Source of the DNA: Anaeromyxobacter oryzae
GTDB taxonomy: Bacteria > Myxococcota > Myxococcia > Myxococcales > Anaeromyxobacteraceae
Length of the DNA: 64,000 nt
Assembly: GCF_023169945.1 (NCBI RefSeq)
Contig: NZ_AP025591.1
Coordinates: 434,001-498,000, forward strand
Direction: 5' to 3'
Numbering within the stretch: position 1 is the stretch's first letter; each line of letters starts with the position of its first letter. The notes beneath the pieces were generated by a model. It was not told the DNA's origin. It made no database searches and worked only from the letters and a program-made list of their open reading frames with translations. The position numbers and the translations under genes are program-made. This document shows, piece by piece, positions 55,922 to 64,000 of the stretch.

Positions 55922-56377
55922 ATGAAGATCGCCATCGGTTGCGACGAGGCGGCCTATGACCTGAAGGAACTGGTGAAGAAGTACCTCGTGGAGCTGGATC
56001 ACACCGTCGAGGACTTCGGCACGTTCGACAATCGCCCGGTGCAGTACCCGGACATCGCCTTCGCCGTCGCCGAGAAGGTGGCCGCCGGGCAGTTCCCGCG
56101 GGCGATCCTCATGTGCGGCACCGGGATCGGGATGGCCATCTGCGCCAACAAGGTGCCCGGCGTCCGGGCTGCGCAGGCGCACGACACGTACTCCGCCGAG
56201 CGCGCCCGCAAGAGCAACGACGCCCAGATCCTCGCGATCGGGGCGCGCGTCGTGGGGCCCGAGCTGGCCAAGAGCATCGTGAAGGCCTGGCTCGACTCCG
56301 AGTTCGAGCCCGCCCGCTCCGGGCCGAAGGTCGAGCGCATCCGGGAGTACGAGCGGCGCACGGCGACCCGCGGCTGA
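55922..56377 (+). CDS. rpiB: RpiB/LacAB-family sugar-phosphate isomerase
   Basis: A 151-residue isomerase. The start MKIAIGCDEAAYDLKELVKK gives the family GxDHAA-like motif with E in place of H (GCDEAA), and LMCGTGIGMAICANKVPGVRAAQA is the phosphate/catalytic loop with the nucleophilic cysteine. Alternative substrates of the family are ribose-5-phosphate, allose-6-phosphate or erythrulose/erythrose 4-phosphate. The D-E change near the ring-opening site may shift specificity. It leads the rightward arm. Confidence 0.93.
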   Translation: MKIAIGCDEAAYDLKELVKKYLVELDHTVEDFGTFDNRPVQYPDIAFAVAEKVAAGQFPRAILMCGTGIGMAICANKVPGVRAAQAHDTYSAERARKSNDAQILAIGARVVGPELAKSIVKAWLDSEFEPARSGPKVERIREYERRTATRG

Positions 56378-56536
56378 TCCCGTTCGAACGGGGGACGGAC
56401 CGCGCCTCTCCCGGCGCGTGCGTGGGCGCTCGCGGGGAGGGACCCGGAGCGGGCGTACGGCCGCCGCCTCCGGGAGGTGCTCCGGACGGAGGTGTTGCAG
56501 CACGTCGAAAGAAGTGGAAGCCTGCCGCCGTTCGCG

Positions 56537-56550
56537 TTGAAACGATTCAA
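56537..56550. promoter_or_regulatory. LacI-type operator in front of the lacI gene
   Basis: TTGAAACGATTCAA: TTGAA and TTCAA are inverted repeats around a CG centre, a near-perfect LacI-family operator. It lies 31 bases before the LacI start, implying autoregulation. Confidence 0.75.
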
Positions 56551-56580
56551 GGCGTCGGCGCAGGCAGCTCGGGCGAACCG

Positions 56581-57933
56581 ATGAGCGCCAGGGTCACGAT
56601 CAAGGACGTAGCGAGGGTGGCCGGCGTCGCCGTCGGCACCGTCTCGAATCACTTGAACGGCTCGTTCCGCGTCTCGCCGAAGACCGCCCGCAAGATCGAC
56701 AAGGCCATCACGGTCCTGGGCTACCGCATCCATCTCGGCGCGCGCAGCCTCCGCTCGCGCCGGACGCAGAGCGTGGGGCTGGTGGTCCCCAACATCTCGA
56801 ACCCGTTCTACGCGGAGATCGCGCGCGCGGTGGAGCACGCGCTCTGGGAGAAGGGCTTCCAGACGCTGCTCTGCGACTCCTCCCAGGACCCCGAGCGCGA
56901 GCGGCAGCACCTCGACAACCTGGAGAACCGGCAGGTCGACGGCATCCTGCTCATCCACGCCGACCGGCCGCCGCGCGACCGGTTCGAGCGGCTCGTGGTG
57001 CCGCTGGTCTGCATCGACCGCGGCGTCGAGGGCCAGCGCTCCGTGACCACCGACAACCGGCTCGGCGGGCGGCTCGCGGCCCGTCACCTCGCCGCCCTGG
57101 GGCATCGTCGCTACGCGATCCTGGCGGGGCAGCCGTCCGACACGAACGTCCGCGAGCGGATCCTGGGCTTCACCGCGGTGCTGGACGAGCTCCGGCGGGC
57201 GGGCCAGGTGATCGAGCCGGTCCGGAAGCTGACCGGGCCGCAGGCGATCGAGCTCGGCTACGAGGTGGGGCGGCTGATGGAGGGCGACGCCCCGCCGCCG
57301 ACCGCGATCTTCGCCACCAACGACATCGTGGCCGTCGGTGCCTGGCGGAGCCTGCTCGAGCTCGGGATCCGCATCCCCCAGGACATGTCCCTGGTGGGCT
57401 TCGACGACATCGAGATGAGCCGCCTGTGCATCCCCCCGCTCACCACGGTGCAGCAGGACAAGAAGACCATGGCGCGCGAGGCGACGGCGCTCCTGTTGCG
57501 GCTGCTCGAGGGGACCCGGGCCGAGCCCACCACCGTCCGGGTGCTGCCACGCCTGATCGTCCGGGGCTCCACGGCGCCGCCGCGCATCGAGCTCCATGGA
57601 GGCAAGGGGAAGCGGCGAAGGTCGGAGGCGAAGAGAACCGGCGTCGCGTCGCGCCGCGAGGCGTGGCCGACCGTCGGGAGATCCACGAGAGGAGAGCGGA
57701 GCCGTGAACGACACGATGCTGGCGGTGCGGAACTACGGTCCGAAGGACTACCGGCTCGAGACGCTCCCGAGACCCGCGGCCGGTCCGGGCGAGGCGATCG
57801 TCCGGATCGACGCCACGGGGATCTGTGGCAGCGACGGAAAGTGCTACACCGGCGCCGAGATGTTCCAGGGCTGGCTCAAGCCGCCCGTCACGCCGGGGCA
57901 CGAGTTCTTCGGCACGGTCGTCGAGCTGGGTGA
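56581..57933 (+). CDS. LacI-family transcriptional regulator (abnormally long 3' end)
   Basis: A sugar-responsive repressor. The helix-turn-helix is TIKDVARVAGVAVGTVSNHL and the hinge region SLRSRRTQSVGLVVPNISNP; the periplasmic-binding-like domain runs to about residue 335 (LPRLIVRGSTAPPR). Family members are ~340 residues, yet this frame stays open to residue 450 and overlaps the dehydrogenase start by 230 bases. The extra arginine-rich tail has no fold. A stop (TGA at 57705-57707) exists in another frame, overlapping the dehydrogenase GTG, which hints that a frameshift removed the proper end. It likely controls the two operators nearby. Confidence 0.88.
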   Translation: MSARVTIKDVARVAGVAVGTVSNHLNGSFRVSPKTARKIDKAITVLGYRIHLGARSLRSRRTQSVGLVVPNISNPFYAEIARAVEHALWEKGFQTLLCDSSQDPERERQHLDNLENRQVDGILLIHADRPPRDRFERLVVPLVCIDRGVEGQRSVTTDNRLGGRLAARHLAALGHRRYAILAGQPSDTNVRERILGFTAVLDELRRAGQVIEPVRKLTGPQAIELGYEVGRLMEGDAPPPTAIFATNDIVAVGAWRSLLELGIRIPQDMSLVGFDDIEMSRLCIPPLTTVQQDKKTMAREATALLLRLLEGTRAEPTTVRVLPRLIVRGSTAPPRIELHGGKGKRRRSEAKRTGVASRREAWPTVGRSTRGERSRERHDAGGAELRSEGLPARDAPETRGRSGRGDRPDRRHGDLWQRRKVLHRRRDVPGLAQAARHAGARVLRHGRRAG

Positions 57934-58759
57934 GGGCGCCGCCGAGAAGTGGGGCGTGAAGGTCGGTGACAAGGCCATCGCCGAGCAGATCTACCCCTGC
58001 GATCGGTGCCGGTACTGCGCGCGGGGCCAGTACTGGATGTGCGAGAAGCACGACATCTACGGCTTCCAGCGGGAGGTCGCCGAGGGCTCCTGGGCGGAGT
58101 ACATGCGATTCGGGCCGCACGCCCGGGTGCACAGGATGCCGGGCGACATCCGCCGGGAGGCCGGCGTCCTGGTGGAGCCCCTCGCCTGCGCGATGCACGC
58201 CGTGGAGCGCGGCGAGATCCAGCTCGGCGACACGGTGGTGCTCGCCGGCGCGGGGACCCTGGGCCTGCTGATGCTCCAGGTGATGAAGCTCAAGCACCCC
58301 GGGCAGATCATCGTCACCGACGTGAAGGCGGAGCGGCTCGAGAAGGCAAAGGCTCTCGGCGCGGACGTCACCATCAACGTGAAGGAGTCCGATCCGGTCG
58401 CTCGCGTGAAGTCGCTCACGGGCGGGTACGGCGCTGACGTCTTCATCGAGGCCTCCGGCTACGCGCCCGCGGTGGTGCAGGGCCTGGACATGCTCCGCAA
58501 GCTCGGCACGTTCGTGGCCTTCGGCGTGTTCGGCGAGAAGACCGTCGCGGACTGGTCGATCATCGGCGACCGCAAGGAGCTGAACATCCACGGCGCCCAC
58601 CTCGGGCCGTACTGCTACCCGCGGTCCATCGACTACCTGTACCGGGGCGTGGTGAAGCCGGACGCCATCGTGACGACGCGCCTGCCGCTGAGCGCGTTCC
58701 AGGAAGGCATCGACCAGCTGCTGGCCGGCAAGGGCATCAAGATCATGCTCGAGCCCTGA
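57704..58759 (+). CDS. Zinc-dependent polyol dehydrogenase, EltD-like (copy 2)
   Basis: A 351-residue paralogue of the dehydrogenase at 52776-53837. It keeps the catalytic zinc set (GICGSDG, PGHEFFG), the four structural cysteines (CDRCRYCARGQYWMC) and the NAD fold (VVLAGAGTLGLLML). The region GAGTLGLLML, HGAHLGPYCYP and others are identical to copy 1. Changes cluster near the substrate side (KCYTGAEMFQ against KTFIGAESFW), so the two may take different polyols. Starts with GTG, preceded by GGAGAG; it follows the LacI gene and precedes the FGGY kinase. Confidence 0.9.
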   Translation: MNDTMLAVRNYGPKDYRLETLPRPAAGPGEAIVRIDATGICGSDGKCYTGAEMFQGWLKPPVTPGHEFFGTVVELGEGAAEKWGVKVGDKAIAEQIYPCDRCRYCARGQYWMCEKHDIYGFQREVAEGSWAEYMRFGPHARVHRMPGDIRREAGVLVEPLACAMHAVERGEIQLGDTVVLAGAGTLGLLMLQVMKLKHPGQIIVTDVKAERLEKAKALGADVTINVKESDPVARVKSLTGGYGADVFIEASGYAPAVVQGLDMLRKLGTFVAFGVFGEKTVADWSIIGDRKELNIHGAHLGPYCYPRSIDYLYRGVVKPDAIVTTRLPLSAFQEGIDQLLAGKGIKIMLEP

Positions 58760-58798
58760 GTACCCTGCGCGACACGGAACCCGATCGAGGGGAGCACC

Positions 58799-60370
58799 GT
58801 GGCCGAGACGACCTATCTGCTGGGCGTGGATGCCGGTACGACCGGAGCGAAGGCGGTCCTGACCACCGCGTCGGGGAAGATCGTCGCGCAGCACGCCACG
58901 GAGTACGGGTTCCTGTCGCCGCGGCCGCTGTGGGCCGAGCAGTGGCCTCAGGTCTGGCTGGAGGGGCTCTCCGGGGCGGTCCGCGGGGCGGTGCAGCGGT
59001 CGGGGATCTCCCCTCGGCAGGTGCTGGGGATGACGGTGAGCAGCCTGTACGGCGGCTCGGGGATCCCGGTCGACCCGCGCATCGAGCCGTTGCGGCCGTG
59101 CCTGATCTGGCTCGACCGGCGCGCCCAGGCCGAGGCGGACTGGGTCCGGACGGCGCTGCCGCTCGACGAGCTGTACGCGGTCACCGGCAACGGCGTCGAC
59201 TCGTACTACGGGTTCACGAAGATCCTCTGGATCAAGAACCACGAGCCGGAGCTCTGGCACCGGACCCGGTACCTGCTCCCGCCGAACGCGTTCCTCATCC
59301 ACCGGCTGACGGGCGACATCGCCGTGGACTTCTCGTCCGCCGGCAACATCGGCGGCGTCTTCGACCTCCGCCAGCGCCGCTGGTCGGACACCACCACGCA
59401 GGCGCTGGGCATCCCGCGCGACAAGCTCCCCGACCGGCTGGTCGCGTCCAGCGACGTGGTCGGCAAGCTCCACCGTACCGGCGCGGAGCTGACCGGGCTC
59501 CTCGAGGGGACGCCGGTGTGCGCGGGCGGCGTCGACGCGGCCGTCGCGACCCTGAGCGCCGGCGTGTTCCGCGGCGGGCAGCACGTCGCGATGATGGGGA
59601 CCTCGATGTGCTGGGGGTTCATCCACGAGCAGGCTCCTCGCGAGCCCGGCTTCGTGAGCATGCCGTACGTGCTGCACCCCGAGCGCTCCACGTACACCTT
59701 CGGCGGCGCCTCCACCGCCGGCGCGGTCGCGAAGTGGTTCCGCGACGAGCTGGGCCAGGGCGAACGGGCGATCGAGGAGTGGACCCGGGGTGGCGCAGGC
59801 CTCACCGCCTACGGCGTCCTGGACGCCGCGGCCACCAAGGTGCCCGCGGGATCCGACGGCCTCGTCGTGCTGCCGTACTTCATGGGCGAGCGCAGCCCGA
59901 TCTGGGACGCCAGGGCTCGGGGGACGGTGGTGGGGCTGACGCTGTTCCACACCCGCGCCCATCTCTACCGGGCGTTCCTCGAGGGCGTGGCCTACGCGCT
60001 GCGCCACAACGTCGAGGCGGGCCAGCGCGCCGGATACGCGCTCGACCCGGACCTGGCGGTCGTGGGCGGCGGCGCGAGGTCCGAGCTGTGGAGCCGCATC
60101 ATGGCGAGCGTGACCGGGCGAACGGTCCTCGCCGCCGCGGCCGGGGGCGAGGCTGCGCTGGGCGACGCCATGCTCGCCGCGGTGGGCCTCGGGGTGGTGA
60201 AGGAGGAGCAGCTGGTGGACTGGGTGGGCACGAGCGACCTGTACCGCCGCTACCCTCCGAGCCCGGCCGAGGCCGCCGTCTACGATCGCTACTACGAGCA
60301 GTACCTCGGGCTGTACGCCGATCTGAAGACCCGCTTCGCCGCGCTCGTGGCGCTCGCGAATCCGACGTGA
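58799..60370 (+). CDS. FGGY-family carbohydrate kinase
   Basis: A 523-residue sugar or polyol kinase. The N-terminal phosphate loop is LLGVDAGTTGAKAVL; DSYYGFTKILWIKNHEPELW and GNIGGVFDLRQRRW follow, and MGTSMCWGF and VVGGGARSELW mark the C-terminal ATPase half. It belongs to the XylB/YgcE-like branch. A substrate such as a ketose from the dehydrogenases is likely. GTG start with GGGGAG ahead. Confidence 0.92.
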   Translation: MAETTYLLGVDAGTTGAKAVLTTASGKIVAQHATEYGFLSPRPLWAEQWPQVWLEGLSGAVRGAVQRSGISPRQVLGMTVSSLYGGSGIPVDPRIEPLRPCLIWLDRRAQAEADWVRTALPLDELYAVTGNGVDSYYGFTKILWIKNHEPELWHRTRYLLPPNAFLIHRLTGDIAVDFSSAGNIGGVFDLRQRRWSDTTTQALGIPRDKLPDRLVASSDVVGKLHRTGAELTGLLEGTPVCAGGVDAAVATLSAGVFRGGQHVAMMGTSMCWGFIHEQAPREPGFVSMPYVLHPERSTYTFGGASTAGAVAKWFRDELGQGERAIEEWTRGGAGLTAYGVLDAAATKVPAGSDGLVVLPYFMGERSPIWDARARGTVVGLTLFHTRAHLYRAFLEGVAYALRHNVEAGQRAGYALDPDLAVVGGGARSELWSRIMASVTGRTVLAAAAGGEAALGDAMLAAVGLGVVKEEQLVDWVGTSDLYRRYPPSPAEAAVYDRYYEQYLGLYADLKTRFAALVALANPT

Positions 60371-60554
60371 GGCGGACGCCCATGCACGGAGCGCGGCATC
60401 AGGAGGAGAGAGAACACCGGCAGCTCATCCAGACCCGTCCTCTTCACGTCCGACCCCATGGGAGTTGCCGAGCGGTACGCAGCAGCAGTGGTGCAGCTCG
60501 ATGGCAGCCAAACGCAGCACGACGCAGGGTCATGCAGGACGACGGGGAGGCTTC

Positions 60555-61988
60555 ATGTCGAACCGGAAGAAGGATCTGATCAAGGCGTACTACGAGAAGA
60601 AGATGGGCCGCCGGGAGCTCTTCGAGCGGATGGCCAAGCTCGGCATCGGCGCGGTGGCCACGAGCGTGCTCCTCAACTCGTTCGCGACGGACGCGCTCGC
60701 CGCAGGAGGCCCGGACTTCAAGAAGTTCAAGGGCAAGAGCCTCAAGCTGCTCCTGAACAAGCACCCCTACGTCGACGCGATGCTGAAGAACCTCGAGAAC
60801 TTCAAGACGCTGACCGGCCTCAACGTCACCTACGACATCTTCCCGGAGGACGTGTACTTCGACAAGGTCACGACCGCGCTGGCCGGCCGGTCCACGCAGT
60901 ACGACGCGCTGATGACCGGCGCGTACCAGACCTGGAAGTACGGTCCGGCCCGGCAGATCGTCGACATGAACGAGTACCTCAAGGACCCGAAGTACACGTC
61001 GGACACCTACAACTGGAACGACGTCACGGAGAACTTGCGGAAGTCCACCGCCTGGGACGGCAAGGCCGGGTCCGAGCTGGGCGGCCCTGGCTCGAAGCAG
61101 TGGGCCATCCCGTGGGGGTTCGAGATCAACAACGTCGCCTACAACAAGACGGTGTTCGATCAGCTGAAGATGACCCCGCCGACGAACCTCCCGGACATGA
61201 TCGAGAAGGCCGCGAAGATCAGCCAGGGCGGCAAGATGTACGGCGTCGGCGTCCGCGGCAGCCGCAGCTGGGCCACCATCCACCCCGGGTTCCTCTCGGC
61301 CTACACCAACTACGGCCAGAAGGACTTCGTGGTGAAGAACGGCAAGCTCACCCCGGCGATGAACACGCCGGAGAGCAAGACGTTCCACAAGATGTGGGTC
61401 GACATGATCCGCAAGGGCGGCCCGAAGAACTGGCCCACGTACACCTGGTACGAGGTCGGGAACGACCTCGGCGCCGGGAACTCCGCGATGATCTTCGACG
61501 CGGACATCCTCGGGTACTTCCAGAACAGCGGCACCAAGGAGGCCGGCCACCTGGCGTACCTGCCGTTCACGCCCAACCCGGCCGCCAGCGCGCCGACCCC
61601 CAACGTGTGGATCTGGTCCCTCGCGATGAGCGCGTTCTCCAAGAACAAGGAGGCCGCCTGGTACTTCATCCAGTGGGCGTCCGGGACCGAGAACACCACC
61701 TTCGGCGCGGTGAACGCGGACCTCGTCGACCCGGTCCGCGACTCGGTCTGGAAGGTCCCCAAGTTCGAGGCGCGGCTCGAGAAGAGCTATCCCGGGTACC
61801 TGAACCAGTTCCAGAAGTCGATCGGCCAGTCGCGCATCTACTTCACGCCGCAGCAGCTCTTCCCCGAGTTCACCACCGACTGGGCGGCCATGCTGCAGCA
61901 GATGTACGCGAACCAGATCCCGGTCGACGAAGGCCTCGACAAGCTCGCGCAGTCGCTCCAGGGCAAGCTGCGCGAGGTGGGCATCTAA
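60555..61988 (+). CDS. ABC sugar importer, extracellular solute-binding protein (CUT1)
   Basis: A 477-residue periplasmic binding protein. A signal with twin arginines, RRELFERMAKLGIGAVA, suggests Tat export and is unusual for this family. The mature protein shows SLKLLLNKHPYVDAML, TTALAGRSTQYDALMTGAY and typical family sequence WSLAMSAFSKNKEAAWYFIQW. GGGGAGG precedes the ATG. First gene of the importer; the sugar or polyol bound is not known. Confidence 0.92.
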   Translation: MSNRKKDLIKAYYEKKMGRRELFERMAKLGIGAVATSVLLNSFATDALAAGGPDFKKFKGKSLKLLLNKHPYVDAMLKNLENFKTLTGLNVTYDIFPEDVYFDKVTTALAGRSTQYDALMTGAYQTWKYGPARQIVDMNEYLKDPKYTSDTYNWNDVTENLRKSTAWDGKAGSELGGPGSKQWAIPWGFEINNVAYNKTVFDQLKMTPPTNLPDMIEKAAKISQGGKMYGVGVRGSRSWATIHPGFLSAYTNYGQKDFVVKNGKLTPAMNTPESKTFHKMWVDMIRKGGPKNWPTYTWYEVGNDLGAGNSAMIFDADILGYFQNSGTKEAGHLAYLPFTPNPAASAPTPNVWIWSLAMSAFSKNKEAAWYFIQWASGTENTTFGAVNADLVDPVRDSVWKVPKFEARLEKSYPGYLNQFQKSIGQSRIYFTPQQLFPEFTTDWAAMLQQMYANQIPVDEGLDKLAQSLQGKLREVGI

Positions 61989-62049
61989 CTCGGACGGGCG
62001 CCGGTGGTGACACCGGCGCCCCAGCCGTCCGCCCCACGTGGAGTGACCA

Positions 62050-62979
62050 GTGGCTGAACTTCCTCTCGCGAGTCGCGCCAGCGTGGAGCGCAAGCGGATC
62101 ACCCTGACGCGGGTCCTGCCTTACCTCCTGAGCCTGCCGGCCCTGCTGGTGTGCATCGGGATCCTCATCCCGTTCTTCACCGCGATCCTGTACTCGCTGC
62201 AGCGGTACAACCTGGCCTTCCCCGACGCGCGCGGCTTCATCTGGTTCCAGAACTATCTCAGCCTGTTCGTCTCCGGCTCGTTCTGGAACACGGTCCGGGT
62301 CTCGCTCGAGTACACCGTGTTCACGGTGGGCGTACAGCTCGTCCTGGGGCTCGGGATCGCGCTCCTGCTCCGGGAGCGCAACTGGATCAACGACGCGATG
62401 AGCGTGCTCCTGATCCTTCCACTCATGGTCGCGCCCGCCATCGCCGCGCTGATGTGGAAGCTCATGACGAACCCGAACTTCGGCGTCATGAGCTACCTCG
62501 TCAGCGTCCTCGGCGTGCACGACTTCAAGTGGGCGTCCTCGCCCCGCTCGGCGCTGTTCACGGTCGTCCTGGTGGACACGTGGGTGTACACGCCGTTCAT
62601 CACGATCCTGCTGCTGGCCGGCCTTCGCGCGCTCCCGAAGCAGCCGTTCGAGGCCGCCGAGCTGGACGGCGTGCCGCCCACCTTCGTGTTCTTCCGGATC
62701 ACCCTGCCGATGCTCACGCCGTACATCCTCACGGCGTCGCTGTTCCGCATGCTCGACAGCATGCAGCAGTTCGACATCATCTACTCGATGACGCAGGGCG
62801 GTCCGGGCGACACGCTCACCGTGTTCCAGGTGCAGGCGTACCTCGAGGCGTTCTCCTTCGGCAGCATCGGGAAGTCCGCGGCGCTGGTCATCGTCCTGTG
62901 GGCGATCACCTACGCGCTGTCGACCGTCTTCATCAAGAACTGGCTCAAGCTGCGCGCGAAGGCGCGCGGGCAGACCTAG
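62050..62979 (+). CDS. ABC sugar importer permease 1 (MalF/UgpA type)
   Basis: A 309-residue inner-membrane permease with six helices. The EAA loop is FEAAELDGVPPTFVFFRITL, the contact site for the ATPase. A GTG start; the stop lies 17 bases before the next permease. Confidence 0.93.
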   Translation: MAELPLASRASVERKRITLTRVLPYLLSLPALLVCIGILIPFFTAILYSLQRYNLAFPDARGFIWFQNYLSLFVSGSFWNTVRVSLEYTVFTVGVQLVLGLGIALLLRERNWINDAMSVLLILPLMVAPAIAALMWKLMTNPNFGVMSYLVSVLGVHDFKWASSPRSALFTVVLVDTWVYTPFITILLLAGLRALPKQPFEAAELDGVPPTFVFFRITLPMLTPYILTASLFRMLDSMQQFDIIYSMTQGGPGDTLTVFQVQAYLEAFSFGSIGKSAALVIVLWAITYALSTVFIKNWLKLRAKARGQT

Positions 62980-62996
62980 GCGCTGCGAGGGACCGC

Positions 62997-63851
62997 ATGG
63001 ACAAGAACGTGCTGCGGAAGATCGTGCGGGGCGTGCTGCTGCTGGTGGTGGCGCTCTTCTTCCTGTTCCCGATCGTCTGGGTCTTCCTGATGTCGTTCCA
63101 GACGAACGAGTACATCCTGCGGACCCCGCCGAGCCTGTTCTTCAAGCCGACGCTGGCGAACTACGCGTCCCTCATCTCCGGTGAGATCCAGACGTCGGTC
63201 GGCACGCTGACCACCGACTACATGCACAACCTCTGGAACAGCTTCCTCCTCAGCGCCTGCTCGGTGGCGCTCTCGCTCGTGCTCGGGGTGCCGGCGGCGT
63301 ACGCCTTCGCGCGCTTCAAGTTCCGGCTGGGCGAGGACATCGCCTTCACCCTGCTGTCGTTCCGCTTCGCGCCGCCCATCCTGATCCTCCTGCCGCTCCA
63401 GCTGTACTTCCAGGACATCGGGCTCTACGACACCTACTTCGGCCTGGTCTGGGTGTACCAGCTCATCACGCTGCCCCTCATCCTCTGGATCGTCCGCGGC
63501 TACTTCGAGGACATCAGCCCCGACATCGAGCACGCGTACCGGCTCGACGGCCACCCCTGGTGGAAGAGCCTCGCCCGGATCGCGATCCCGCTGGCGCGTC
63601 CGGGCATCGCAGCGGCCGCGCTCCTGGCCTTCATCTTCGCGTGGAACAACTTCATCTTCGCGCTGATCCTCGGCTCGAGCGAGGTCCAGCCGGTGACGGT
63701 CGGCGCGCTCGCGTTCATCACGGCGTCGGGCATCCAGTACGGCACGATCGCCGCCGCCCTGGTGCTGTCGATCATCCCCACGCTCGTGCTGGCGCTCTAC
63801 GCGCAGCGCTACCTGGTCGAGGGGCTCAGCCTCGGCGCGGTCAAGGGGTGA
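62997..63851 (+). CDS. ABC sugar importer permease 2 (MalG/UgpE type)
   Basis: A 284-residue inner-membrane permease with six helices. The EAA-like loop is DIEHAYRLDGHPWWKSLARI and the protein ends VEGLSLGAVKG. It pairs with the previous permease and is followed after six bases by the ATPase gene. Confidence 0.93.
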   Translation: MDKNVLRKIVRGVLLLVVALFFLFPIVWVFLMSFQTNEYILRTPPSLFFKPTLANYASLISGEIQTSVGTLTTDYMHNLWNSFLLSACSVALSLVLGVPAAYAFARFKFRLGEDIAFTLLSFRFAPPILILLPLQLYFQDIGLYDTYFGLVWVYQLITLPLILWIVRGYFEDISPDIEHAYRLDGHPWWKSLARIAIPLARPGIAAAALLAFIFAWNNFIFALILGSSEVQPVTVGALAFITASGIQYGTIAAALVLSIIPTLVLALYAQRYLVEGLSLGAVKG

Positions 63852-63857
63852 GCGGTC

Positions 63858-64000
63858 ATGGCCTACCTGGAAGCCCGTGGCATCTCGAAGGCGTTCGGCA
63901 AGAAGCGGGTCCTGGAGGACCTCTCACTCGAGGTCGGGCGCGGCGAGTGCGTGGTGCTGTTCGGACCCTCCGGCGTCGGCAAGACGATCCTGCTCCGCAT
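63858..64000 (+). CDS. ABC sugar importer ATPase (partial, cut by window end)
   Basis: The first 47 codons read as an ABC ATPase: MAYLEARGISKAFGKKRVLE, then the Walker A motif FGPSGVGKT. The rest lies beyond the window. Confidence 0.9.
   Translation, partial: MAYLEARGISKAFGKKRVLEDLSLEVGRGECVVLFGPSGVGKTILLR

Overview
The window is high-GC DNA from a Gram-negative bacterium. Outer-membrane proteins (an OprB-type porin and an LpxR-type domain), a monomeric NADP isocitrate dehydrogenase, multicopper oxidases and the very high GC all fit a myxobacterium-like (Myxococcota, Anaeromyxobacter-type) genome. That placement is inference; there is no rRNA or marker gene to fix it. No tRNA, rRNA, insertion sequence, prophage or CRISPR array was seen.

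Region 1 (1-4.3 kb) is housekeeping: the start of an ECF sigma factor coupled to a YCII/DGPF protein, a GFA-family protein, and an isocitrate dehydrogenase-malate dehydrogenase pair. Region 2 (4.8-17.8 kb) is a complete [NiFe]-hydrogenase island of the actinobacterial, high-affinity type (group 1h). The leftward operon runs hypA, hypB, small subunit, large subunit, an 82-residue protein, a NifU-like protein, a DUF5947-like protein, an unrecognised 437-residue protein, a maturation protease and a 40-residue membrane peptide. The divergent rightward operon runs hypF, hypC, hypD, a GmhA-like sugar-phosphate isomerase, and hypE. Many junctions are ATGA or GTGA overlaps.

Region 3 (18-30 kb) holds a zinc-ribbon thioredoxin, a PfkB kinase with a GH13 glycosidase, a cupredoxin with a Tat-exported phosphoesterase, an inward-rectifier K+ channel, a Tat-exported multicopper oxidase, and a tail-to-tail pair of an FHA-GAF-adenylate cyclase and a cyclic-nucleotide-binding patatin phospholipase. 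Region 4 (30-38 kb) is a leftward run of envelope genes headed by a 1267-residue multicopper oxidase that carries six 39-residue repeats and a C-terminal fibronectin domain. Region 5 (38-52.6 kb) is mixed accessory DNA: a porin, a fusion of an EXORDIUM-like domain to an LpxR-like barrel, DoxX, TSUP, an HNH endonuclease, GNAT, isochorismatase-like and several secreted or membrane proteins of unknown function.

Region 6 (52.8-64 kb) is a polyol or sugar utilisation island. One arm encodes DhaK-like and DhaL-like kinase subunits and a zinc dehydrogenase. The divergent arm encodes RpiB, a LacI regulator, a second near-identical dehydrogenase, an FGGY kinase and a CUT1-type ABC importer cut off by the window end. 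Two LacI-type operator half-palindromes sharing a 12-base core sit in front of the two arms. The gene set resembles tetritol (erythritol/threitol) pathways that oxidise the polyol to erythrulose, phosphorylate it with a DhaK-type kinase and isomerise it with RpiB, but the substrate is not proven.
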